NCBI RefSeq assembly: GCF_002162135.1
Contig: NZ_CP021382.1
Coordinates: 1,674,001-1,738,000 of the forward strand
Origin: Cellvibrio sp. PSBB006
Lineage (GTDB): Bacteria; Pseudomonadota; Gammaproteobacteria; Pseudomonadales; Cellvibrionaceae
Length of the DNA stretch: 64,000 bases
Direction: 5' to 3'
The position numbers were made by a program, and so were the translations under genes. The stretch's first letter is position 1, and every line of letters begins with the position of its first letter. The notes under the pieces were generated by a model. It had not been told where the DNA came from. It was given only the letters and a program-made list of their open reading frames with translations, and did no database searches. This document shows positions 54,561 through 62,709 of this stretch, one piece after another.

Positions 54561-57500
54561 TTAGAAGGTATAACGCGCAGACAAGGCGTAACGTGCACCT
54601 AGGATTTCAAGGCGAGTCAACTGTCTTTGCGAACGACCGTGCTGACGCTTATCTTCCTCAAGAACGTTGATACCCTCAAGCGTTACGGTGAAGTTGTCAG
54701 TGATTGCATAACCTACCGAAATATCAACTTGCGCGTAGTCTTCCGTGAACTGCGGCTCGTTAACACTAACGGCCGGGTTATCCAGGAACCCATCACGCCA
54801 GTTATAAGCGATACGCGCTTGCAGACCATCTTTATCATAAATGGCCGTCAAGTTAGCAGAGTCACTCAAACCGGTAAGGGCAAACTGAGTAACAGAAGGA
54901 TCAGCTTCCACATCAAATGCCACAGAACCATTTACACCAGTGTAGTTAGCTTGCAAACCAAAGCCAGTGTCACCGAAGAAGTGCTGCACCGCAAATTCCC
55001 AACCGTACAAACGCGCGTCCTGAGAGTTAACCGGTGTTTGCACCAGGTTTACCGACAATGGATCGTTCGGCAGAGCAACGATGTCTACGCCATTTTCCCA
55101 TGCTTCGTAAGGCTCAGAATCATAATCCGCGCCACAAAGGTTAACGTCTGGCGCATTTCGACAACCTTCTCCTGGAGTGCTCATTGATGCCACCATCTGG
55201 AACAGCGACTGCTGCGTTACTGGAATATTCCTCGCTTCCAATTCTGCAATCGCCGCCTCTGCTCTTGGACCATTAGTTGGATCACGAGTCTCTTCCAAGG
55301 TCGTCAGGATCTGTGCAGTACCAATGAAGTTGGGCACGCGCTTATCGAAGAAGCCGATAGATGCGTAGCTTGACTCGTTGTAGTACCACTCAACCGAAAT
55401 ATCCAGGTTATCCGATTCAATCGGCTTCAGACCAACATTACCGTTTCTCGCGCCGCCAGGATTACCACCCAGGATGGTAGGACCGCCGGCTGGACCACCG
55501 ATGTTTCCAATACCTTCAGTGATATCGTTGTAGTTGGCACGAGCAATAGATTTACCCCAAGAGAAACGGGTAATCACATCATCGGTAACGTGAACAGCAA
55601 TATCCAGGCTTGGCAGTACATGGCTGTAATCCGCCTCACCTACAACAACCGGGGCCGTAGCAACATTGCCCGTTTCTACAGTGAAGTCGTTATCACCCTG
55701 CCAAACCACTGCAGCACTGGCAACCTGGCTATTGGATTCAATTTCAGTTCTTTCGTAACGAATGCCCGCCAACACATCGACAGGCATATTACCCAGCTCA
55801 CCTTGAACATCAACCTGGCTATAAATTGCGAAGATGTCTTCTTTGATGGTGCGGTTTACGTTGTCGTCTGGGTTTGGAGCCCAGGCAAGGCCGTTGGCCT
55901 CAGATAAATATTCACCCAACTTATCCGCATCGCCAATATAACCATTCAACATAACTTCTGCGGTACCACCAGATGCAGCATCGAAGAAGGCTTGTGCATC
56001 AGAGTCCAACGAAGTAGCGTAACCATCGAACAGAGAGCCGAAATCCAGTTCTTCAACCATGTCTCCGGGAATATCACCAGGATTGGCAACACCCCAACCA
56101 CCCTCTAGCAAGGTTTGGTCAAATGAACTCTTGGACACATTCTCCATTGAACGGAAATCAACACCGAAATCAATCGCTGCGTCATTATCAAATTCAAAGC
56201 GACCATCTACCTTAACTTGAGTGATGTCGGACCAGGTACGGTCGTAGTTGATTTGGCGAACCGTTGAACCCAGATCACCTTTATCCAGCTCATTTGGAAC
56301 CAAACCACCATCACGAACTGTACCAGTTATTGTACCAGTCGGATCAAAATCATCATCCCAGGAATTCACTAACAACATTAAATCGCCAGTGTTTACATAG
56401 CCGTGGCCATAACCGCCCACAGCACCAACACCCGTACTGAAGAAGTTACCAACAGCACCGTCACCTGGCAGACTTTCACTGCTTGAATCGTGGGCATCCA
56501 ATGTTAAGGAGAACTGATCAGAGATATCCCATTTAACATTCAGGCCAAGTGATTCCAGGTTAGTTTGAACATGGCTTTGTTGTGGTGCGTAGTTAATATC
56601 ACGCGGGATACCAGTCGGGTTTTCAATCCAGAAGTAAATCGGCGTAGCAACGGATTGGTTATCATCGAACTGGACATCCGCTGCCGGGAAGGTACCGCCC
56701 CCGAACCACAAGGACAATTCAGCACGGTTGTAGAACGACTCCTGCTCAGCAAGGGTGTAATCCAAGGTCGCTGTCAGATTTTCCATGGGACGGAATTGCA
56801 AGGTCAACTGGCCATTTGTACGTTCACGCTCGTAGTCCGCGTGAATATAGCGCACACCATTAGCAGAGTTAGTTTGGGTGCCGACTGGAGGAGCGTTTGT
56901 AACGTTAACAGTATCGACATTAAGGTCGTTGATACCTTCAAAAAAGGTTGCATCAGTGTAAGGGCCAGAATAATCAGACCAGTTGTTGATGAAAGCACCT
57001 GTTTGCGCACTGTCGCGACGCTGATGCGAGAACGACAAGGATGCACCGAACACTTCACTGTCATCTGTCCAGCTAACCAGACCCGATACTTCAGGCGTAA
57101 CATCATCACCAATACGATTGGTAGTATCGTGCAATGCTTTTGCGCCGATGGTCGCTTTGAAACCTGGTGAATCAAGCGGACGGGTCGTTGTCAAGTTAAC
57201 AGTTGCCCCAATACCCCCAGAACTGATGTTGGCCTTGCCGGTTTTATAAACTTGCACTCCTGATACACCTTCAGAGGCAATATTACTCATATCAAATGCG
57301 CGGCTATTAATCAAACCACCTATCTGGTTCAACTGAGACGCCGGCATAGTACGGCCATTCAGTGTCACCAGGTTATAGGTCGGACCGAAACCACGAACGG
57401 TAACCTGAAAACCTTCACCGTTTTGGCGATCAATAGAAACACCTGTAATACGTTGAAGAGATTCCGCCAAGTTGGAATCGGGAAACTTACCGATATCTTC

Positions 57501-57695
57501 TGCGCTGATTGCATCTACAACACCAGAGGAGTTGCGCTTGGTGTCCATAGATGCTTCCAAGCTAGCACGAATACCCGTTACTACAACTTCCTCAATAGCT
57601 TCTTGCGCAAGCGCAACGCCGCTGAGGCCAGTTAAAGTGGTGGAAGCAATAGCAGTGACGAGCAGTTTTTTCTTGAAGCTTTGTGTTTTATACAT
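54561..57695 (-). CDS. TonB-dependent receptor (TonB-Xanth-Caul type)
   Basis: A 1044-aa TBDT with signal peptide KKKLLVTAIASTTLTGLSGVALAQ, TonB box EEVVVTGIRASL, plug (VDAISAEDIGKFPDSNLAESLQRITGVSIDRQNGEGFQVTVRGFGPTYNLVTLNGRTMP, EGVSGVQVYKTGKANISSGGIGATVNL) and barrel ending in Phe (GARYALSARYTF). The plug is related to that of the receptor at 46580. Start 57695 has AAGGAGAGCTCC before it, the same leader as the other receptor. Operator palindrome at 57966-57979. It is the first gene of the SapC/halogenase locus. Confidence 0.92.
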   Translation of the reverse strand: MYKTQSFKKKLLVTAIASTTLTGLSGVALAQEAIEEVVVTGIRASLEASMDTKRNSSGVVDAISAEDIGKFPDSNLAESLQRITGVSIDRQNGEGFQVTVRGFGPTYNLVTLNGRTMPASQLNQIGGLINSRAFDMSNIASEGVSGVQVYKTGKANISSGGIGATVNLTTTRPLDSPGFKATIGAKALHDTTNRIGDDVTPEVSGLVSWTDDSEVFGASLSFSHQRRDSAQTGAFINNWSDYSGPYTDATFFEGINDLNVDTVNVTNAPPVGTQTNSANGVRYIHADYERERTNGQLTLQFRPMENLTATLDYTLAEQESFYNRAELSLWFGGGTFPAADVQFDDNQSVATPIYFWIENPTGIPRDINYAPQQSHVQTNLESLGLNVKWDISDQFSLTLDAHDSSSESLPGDGAVGNFFSTGVGAVGGYGHGYVNTGDLMLLVNSWDDDFDPTGTITGTVRDGGLVPNELDKGDLGSTVRQINYDRTWSDITQVKVDGRFEFDNDAAIDFGVDFRSMENVSKSSFDQTLLEGGWGVANPGDIPGDMVEELDFGSLFDGYATSLDSDAQAFFDAASGGTAEVMLNGYIGDADKLGEYLSEANGLAWAPNPDDNVNRTIKEDIFAIYSQVDVQGELGNMPVDVLAGIRYERTEIESNSQVASAAVVWQGDNDFTVETGNVATAPVVVGEADYSHVLPSLDIAVHVTDDVITRFSWGKSIARANYNDITEGIGNIGGPAGGPTILGGNPGGARNGNVGLKPIESDNLDISVEWYYNESSYASIGFFDKRVPNFIGTAQILTTLEETRDPTNGPRAEAAIAELEARNIPVTQQSLFQMVASMSTPGEGCRNAPDVNLCGADYDSEPYEAWENGVDIVALPNDPLSVNLVQTPVNSQDARLYGWEFAVQHFFGDTGFGLQANYTGVNGSVAFDVEADPSVTQFALTGLSDSANLTAIYDKDGLQARIAYNWRDGFLDNPAVSVNEPQFTEDYAQVDISVGYAITDNFTVTLEGINVLEEDKRQHGRSQRQLTRLEILGARYALSARYTF

Positions 57696-57786
57696 GGAGC
57701 TCTCCTTTATTATCATCAGGAATTAATTCCGGTACCACGCCTTACCCGACACAAACACCATGGGATTGGTGTTACATCGCGCAAGT

Positions 57787-57813
57787 TTCACCTTCGGGGA
57801 GAAGATGAATTCT
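57787..57813 (-). promoter_or_regulatory. 5' leader hairpin element A, second copy
   Basis: TTCACCTTCGGGGAGAAG with a following GAATTCT repeats the element at 49892-49917, again upstream of a TBDT start (about 92 nt). A CCGGG...CCCGG hairpin (57817-57838) lies beside it, as in the first copy. Confidence 0.5.
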
Positions 57814-57965
57814 TTTCCGGGAAATGCAGGAAACCCGGAGGTGCTTTTTCACTATTTTTCTTATTAAAGCGGGTATTGCCTCGCTGTTGACCTCACTCCC
57901 TCCCAGGGAGAATTCGCTAGATAAACGAGACGCTCGTCGCTTTGTGCAGCAAAACTACTCTTTAA

Positions 57966-57979
57966 TGACAGCGCTGTCA
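57966..57979. promoter_or_regulatory. LacI-type palindromic operator, second copy
   Basis: TGACAGCGCTGTCA, identical to 50028-50041, lies 270 bp upstream of the TBDT start. It is a perfect palindrome and shares the preceding AA with the other copy. Confidence 0.7.
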
Positions 57980-58290
57980 ACGGTGCCAATATATGAAAGC
58001 CGGAAAGCTTCACAGAGACTTTTATAGCATATTATCTTTGTGACTATAAGATAAAAAATCATCTTTGCAAAGGTGAAAATACATCACCAGTAAAAAAATA
58101 GCACCCTTTATTGTGTTAATGACCATTTCGCTTATAAGAATATATTTATCATAGCTAATCGCAATTAAATAGGAGGAAAGAAGAGAAATCCGCCTAAAAT
58201 CTACTGCCGTTGAACTATGCGTCAAGATTTGCTTTTTTATTCTTTACATTTATAGCTGAAACAAATCAGGCTGGTAAATTAATTTAAATG

Positions 58291-58308
58291 GTAATGATTC
58301 TCTATTAC
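58291..58308. promoter_or_regulatory. dyad operator before the ZIP gene
   Basis: GTAATGATTCTCTATTAC has perfect 5-bp inverted ends (GTAAT/ATTAC). It resembles Fur/Zur-type boxes (AATGATTCTC core) and lies 76 bp before the ZIP start codon. Confidence 0.45.
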
Positions 58309-58383
58309 AGCCATTATAAGTATTAAATTTAGCAATTGGTTTCATGGTCCTTATTAGATGATTGCCTAAACACTAGAATCGAT

Positions 58384-59271
58384 ATGAATACTCAAGTGAT
58401 AACCTCTCTTACACCTATACGCCTGCTCGGTTTTACCATCCTGGCGGGCGGCGCGGTTGCCTTGGGTCACGAGGTGTGGCTCGCTATTCTATTTCACGAT
58501 CCCCGTGTTGCCGACGCGTTGTTTGCCGGTTCGATTGCAGCCGCTGCCACGGCTCTCGGCACCTTGCCTGTGCTTTTCTCGCGCCGTTTATCAGAAAAGC
58601 TCGTCGATACTTTGCTGGGCTTTGGCGCGGGTGTCATGTTGGCCGCAACAGCATTCTCATTGATCATTCCGGCTCTCCAATCAGCACAGCAACTCGGCTA
58701 CTCGACATGGCTCGCGAGCCTGATTGTCGGCGCAGGCATCTTGATAGGTGGTGCCCTATTGCTGTTCATTGATCACATTCTGCCGCACGAGCATTTCATC
58801 AAAGGACCCGAAGGCACCAAAGCGCGATCTTTACGACGCACCTGGCTATTTGTTTTTGCAATTTGCTTACACAATTTGCCAGAGGGCCTGGCAATAGGAG
58901 TGGCTTTTGGAGGTAGTGATGCGCTCGGTGCCAGTGCGCTGGCAACTGGCATCTCGATTCAGGATGTGCCCGAGGGTTTAGTGGTAGCCGTCGCACTGAT
59001 TGCCGCGGGTTACTCGCGTTTACGAGCAATTCTTATCGGTTGTGCATCGGGTTTAATTGAACCGGTTGGCGCAGTATTGGGCGCGTCCATCGTAACCACT
59101 TCTGCGCAATTTTTACCTTGGGGATTGGCGCTGGCCGCCGGTGCCATGTTGTTTGTTATCAGTCATGAAATTATTCCTGAGTCCCACCGCAAAGGTCATG
59201 AACGTTTTGCAACGGCGGGATTAATGCTCGGTTTTGTGTTGATGATGGTGCTGGACACTGCGTTGGGATAA
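58384..59271 (+). CDS. ZIP-family metal transporter (GufA-like)
   Basis: A 295-aa ZIP transporter with eight hydrophobic segments. The metal-binding motifs are HNLPEGLAIGVAFGG in TM4 and SIQDVPEGLVVAVAL in TM5, and FVISHEIIPESHRKGHE near the C-terminus is a further His-rich motif. ZIP proteins bring Zn(II), and sometimes Fe or Mn, into the cytoplasm. ATG 58384 is preferred; the in-frame TTG at 58336 lacks support. A Fur/Zur-like dyad upstream suggests metal-dependent repression. It is convergent with pgm. Confidence 0.87.
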   Translation: MNTQVITSLTPIRLLGFTILAGGAVALGHEVWLAILFHDPRVADALFAGSIAAAATALGTLPVLFSRRLSEKLVDTLLGFGAGVMLAATAFSLIIPALQSAQQLGYSTWLASLIVGAGILIGGALLLFIDHILPHEHFIKGPEGTKARSLRRTWLFVFAICLHNLPEGLAIGVAFGGSDALGASALATGISIQDVPEGLVVAVALIAAGYSRLRAILIGCASGLIEPVGAVLGASIVTTSAQFLPWGLALAAGAMLFVISHEIIPESHRKGHERFATAGLMLGFVLMMVLDTALG

Positions 59272-59272
59272 T

Positions 59273-59302
59273 AAAAAGCCCACCGTTGATAGCGAGCTTT
59301 TT
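59273..59302. terminator. possible convergent terminator
   Basis: AAAAAGC (59273-59279) and GCTTTTT (59296-59302) could pair around a 16-nt loop between the convergent ZIP and pgm genes. The stem is weak in GC. Confidence 0.3.
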
Positions 59303-59319
59303 TCTCAATCTATCAAACA

Positions 59320-60975
59320 TTAAATTAATGCCGCATCAACAATTGTTTGTGCTTCGTTTAAGATATCTCGCAGATGCGTTTCGCCTTTAAAACTTTCGCC
59401 ATAAATTTTATAGATATCTTCAGTGCCCGAAGGTCGCGCCGCAAACCAGCCGTTTTCAGTAACCACTTTTAATCCCCCGATAGAGGCATTATTGCCCGGC
59501 GCCGTGGTCAATACAGCAGTGATCTTTTCACCGGCCAAAGCTGTCGACGTGACTTGCTCCGGAGAAAGTTTGGATAATTTGGCTTTTTGCTCCGCATTCG
59601 CAACAGCCTGGATACGGTCTGCAACCGGCTCGCCGTATTTTTGTGTTAGTTTTCGATAACACTCGCCGGGATCACGGCCGGTGCGAGCAATAATTTCAGC
59701 CGACAACAATGCTGGCGCCAGACCATCTTTATCCGTTGTCCACACGCGGCCATCGCGGCGCAAGAATGAAGCACCTGCGCTTTCTTCACCACCAAAGCCG
59801 AGCGAACCATCCTGCAAGCCCTGCGCAAACCACTTAAAACCCACGGGCACCTCCAACACTTTGCGACCAATGCCAGCGCTCACGCGATCAATCATCTGGC
59901 TGCTCACCAAGGTTTTACCTACAGCAGCGTCTTTACTCCACTCAGGGCGATGTTGGAATAAATAATCAATCGCTACAGACAAATAATGATTAGGTGGCAT
60001 TAAACCCACACTGCTTGTCACGATACCGTGGCGGTCATGATCCGTGTCGCAGGCAAACGCAATATCAAAACGATCTTTTAATCCGATCAATCCATTCATC
60101 GCATAAGGTGATGATGGGTCCATGCGAATTTTTCCATCCCAATCTACTGTCATGAAACGAAATGTTGCATCGACCGTTTTATTCAGGACAGTAAGGTCGA
60201 GGCGATAACGTTCTGCAATCGCGCCCCAATAATTCACGCCCGCGCCACCGAGCGGGTCAACCCCCATGCGCACACCGGCGCTGCGAATAGCCTCCATATC
60301 AATGACATTGCCCATATCATTAACATAGTTATTTAAAAAATCGTAGGTATGCGTAGTGGGTGCACGCAACGCGCGCTCAAAGGGTATGCGCTTGACACCT
60401 TGTAAGTCCTGCTGCAAAAAAATGTTAGCTTGTTTTTCTATCCAACCGGTAACAGCAGTATCCGCAGGGCCGCCATTAGTCGGGTTATATTTAAAACCGC
60501 CACCATTCGGTGGATTGTGCGATGGCGTGATAACAATACCATCGGCCAGACCCGTGGTGCGGCCCTGGTTGTAAACCAGGATGGCTTGAGAGATGGCCGG
60601 CGTCGGCACATATTCACCACCGGCAGATATCATCACCTCCACCTCGTTAGCCGCCAATACTTCCAGCGCGCTCACAAATGCCGGTTCGGACAATGCGTGA
60701 CTGTCGATTCCCATAAAAAGCGGACCGTCAATACCCTGCTCTTTTCGATATAAACAAATGGCTTGGGTAATTGCCAACACATGATATTCATTAAATGTTT
60801 TATCAAACGATGAGCCCCGATGGCCAGAGGTACCAAAGGCCACATTCTGACCGGGAACAGATACATCGGGAATTTCGCTGTAATATGCTGTGACCAGTTT
60901 GGCTACATTGATCAGAATGTCCGACGGTGCAATATGGCCAGCCAGTGGGCTGATCTTCATGGTTGATTCACTCAA
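59320..60975 (-). CDS. pgm: phosphoglucomutase (alpha-D-glucose 1-phosphate)
   Basis: A 551-aa phosphoglucomutase of the TIGR01132 type. VAFGTSGHRGSSFDKTFNE is the substrate motif, ITPSHNPPNGGG carries the phosphoserine, CDTDHDRHGIV is the metal loop, and GGEESAGASFLRRDG and RPSGTEDIYKIYGES are the sugar and phosphate motifs. It interconverts glucose-1-P and glucose-6-P in the cytoplasm. The start is TTG at 60975, favoured by AAGGAG 6 nt upstream; the next ATG (60960) is 21 nt from that RBS. Confidence 0.95.
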   Translation of the reverse strand: MSESTMKISPLAGHIAPSDILINVAKLVTAYYSEIPDVSVPGQNVAFGTSGHRGSSFDKTFNEYHVLAITQAICLYRKEQGIDGPLFMGIDSHALSEPAFVSALEVLAANEVEVMISAGGEYVPTPAISQAILVYNQGRTTGLADGIVITPSHNPPNGGGFKYNPTNGGPADTAVTGWIEKQANIFLQQDLQGVKRIPFERALRAPTTHTYDFLNNYVNDMGNVIDMEAIRSAGVRMGVDPLGGAGVNYWGAIAERYRLDLTVLNKTVDATFRFMTVDWDGKIRMDPSSPYAMNGLIGLKDRFDIAFACDTDHDRHGIVTSSVGLMPPNHYLSVAIDYLFQHRPEWSKDAAVGKTLVSSQMIDRVSAGIGRKVLEVPVGFKWFAQGLQDGSLGFGGEESAGASFLRRDGRVWTTDKDGLAPALLSAEIIARTGRDPGECYRKLTQKYGEPVADRIQAVANAEQKAKLSKLSPEQVTSTALAGEKITAVLTTAPGNNASIGGLKVVTENGWFAARPSGTEDIYKIYGESFKGETHLRDILNEAQTIVDAALI

Positions 60976-61204
60976 GTGATTCTCCTTTTGTTATCGATGC
61001 CCAGCTATCCTACAGGATGGCGCGCTGACATCTATTCGTTAACCAACACAAGTTGACATTATCGGCCAGGAATCAGGAACTTTTTTGATCCGGCGCAAAT
61101 CTGCTCAATAAAATCACGCTAGACTAGAGCGCAACGAAAGCCAATTTTACGCTCACCGCCGCATGATACCTCAAGCCGCTTTTGATCATTGCAGGAGCCG
61201 TTCA

Positions 61205-62149
61205 GTGGAATTCAAAGACTATTACCAAATACTCGGCGTGCCCAAAACGGCCACGGCAGAGGATATCAAAAAAGCCTACCGTAAACTCGCGCGTAAATAT
61301 CATCCGGACGTGAGCAAAGAAACGGATGCAGAAAAACAGATGCGGGACGTTAATGAAGCTCGCGATGTATTAAGCGATCCTGAAAAACGCGCCGCTTATG
61401 ATCAAATAGGCCAAGGTTATCGACCCGGACAGGAGTTCCATCCTCCACCTAATTGGGATCGAGATAATTGGGATGCAGGCTACGAATATAGCGGGCGCGG
61501 CTTTAGCGGTGCAGACACAGCAGATTTCAGCGATTTTTTTGCCAATCTGTTCGGCCAGGGTCGGCGCGCAGGTGGTTTTCAACAGCGCGGCGAGGACCGG
61601 CATGCCAAGATCCAGATTGATCTCGCTGATACCTATCAGGGCGCAACCAAAGCCCTCACGCTGCAAACTCATCAGCTCGACGATCAGGGGCGGATGTCGC
61701 TAACAGAACACACCCTGAATGTGCGTATCCCCAAAGGCGTAAAAGAAGGTCAACACATCCGCCTGAGCGGCAAAGGCAATCCGGGCGTGGGTGGCGGAGG
61801 TGCTGGCGATCTGTATCTGGAGATTCATTTCAAGCCTGATACGCGTTACCGCATCGATGGACGGGATGTATACGCCAGATTACCCGTTACGCCGTGGGAG
61901 GCTGCTTTGGGGGCTGTGATTGAAGCACCCACACCATCCGGTTCCGTCAAATTAACCATTCCTGCAAACTCACAGGCCGGACGCAAATTACGTCTAAAAG
62001 GTCGCGGTATTCCAGCGGACGAACCGGGCGATTTATATATGGAATTGGCTGTGGTTTTACCACCAGCTGATAACGATAAATCCCGTAAGTTATACGAAAC
62101 CATGGCGAAGGAACTTAACTTCAACCCACGCAGAAATACGGGAGTCTGA
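61205..62149 (+). CDS. cbpA: CbpA-type J-domain co-chaperone
   Basis: A 314-aa CbpA/DnaJ-class protein without zinc fingers. The N-terminal J domain (residues 2-70) carries HPD in KYHPDVSKETDAEKQ, a Gly/Phe/Asp-rich linker follows (YSGRGFSGADTADFSDFFANLFGQG), and the two C-terminal beta domains contain RIPKGVKEGQHIRLSGKG and RKLRLKGRGIP. It works with DnaK and binds curved DNA. The GTG start at 61205 has AGGAG 8 nt upstream; an in-frame 61163 would extend it. The following cbpM overlaps its stop. Confidence 0.9.
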   Translation: MEFKDYYQILGVPKTATAEDIKKAYRKLARKYHPDVSKETDAEKQMRDVNEARDVLSDPEKRAAYDQIGQGYRPGQEFHPPPNWDRDNWDAGYEYSGRGFSGADTADFSDFFANLFGQGRRAGGFQQRGEDRHAKIQIDLADTYQGATKALTLQTHQLDDQGRMSLTEHTLNVRIPKGVKEGQHIRLSGKGNPGVGGGGAGDLYLEIHFKPDTRYRIDGRDVYARLPVTPWEAALGAVIEAPTPSGSVKLTIPANSQAGRKLRLKGRGIPADEPGDLYMELAVVLPPADNDKSRKLYETMAKELNFNPRRNTGV

Positions 62150-62451
62150 TGATGACTAAATCCGACACATTACAAGGTACACTACTCGACGACGTTGCAT
62201 TGACTTGCGAAGAGTTGGCACGTGCGTGTTGCGTTGAGCCTCAGTGGGTCATAGAACATATTGAAACGGGTATACTCGGTGACGGCTCACGTTATGTTGA
62301 GACGTATCGCTTCACCAGTTATGACTTGAGACGCGCACGCCGAATTAGTCTATTGGAGCGGGATTTTGATGCCGTGCCGGAGCTGGCGGCTATGATGGTC
62401 GACTTAATGGAAGAAGTAGAACAATTAAGAAAACAAACGACGATTTCTTAA
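62149..62451 (+). CDS. cbpM: CbpM chaperone modulator
   Basis: A 100-aa MerR-like protein of the CbpM family. LTCEELARACCVEPQWVIEHIETGIL is the HTH-like part and FTSYDLRRARRISLLERDFDAVPELAAMMVDLMEEVEQLRKQ the helical part. CbpM binds the CbpA J domain and inhibits its DnaK-stimulating activity. The gene overlaps cbpA (TGATGATG); either ATG 62149 or 62152 may be used, GGAG lies 4 or 7 nt upstream. Confidence 0.9.
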   Translation: MMTKSDTLQGTLLDDVALTCEELARACCVEPQWVIEHIETGILGDGSRYVETYRFTSYDLRRARRISLLERDFDAVPELAAMMVDLMEEVEQLRKQTTIS

Positions 62452-62709
62452 GCCGTCGTTATCAGCATCAAATATTTTCACGCCGGCCAAACGTTTATCA
62501 AGACGCCAAATTTTCGTTTTTGTGATTTATAAGACCTTCCTGTTTTGCAGGTGTGGCAAGATATACCCTCTTCATTACCGCACACAGTCACTTTAAAAAA
62601 ACAATAATATAAAAAGAAGCACTGCCCATAGCAATTCAACCGGGTATTTGTCGTGCTCATATAACTCCAACAAAGCGCTACACAAATTCTTTTCTTACTG
62701 GAGAGCAAC

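Larger units (their letters stand above)
57696..58383. other. divergent promoter region (TBDT / ZIP)
   Basis: A 688-base region. It holds the leader element (57787-57813), a hairpin (57817-57838), the LacI-like palindrome (57966-57979), and a dyad (58291-58308) near the ZIP gene. The middle is AT-rich; short frames in it are not convincing genes. Confidence 0.5.

Noticed and set aside
62450..62475. ACGACG...CGTCGT stem after cbpM as a terminator
   Set aside because: Stem of about 7 bp with a 10-nt or larger loop and no U tract.
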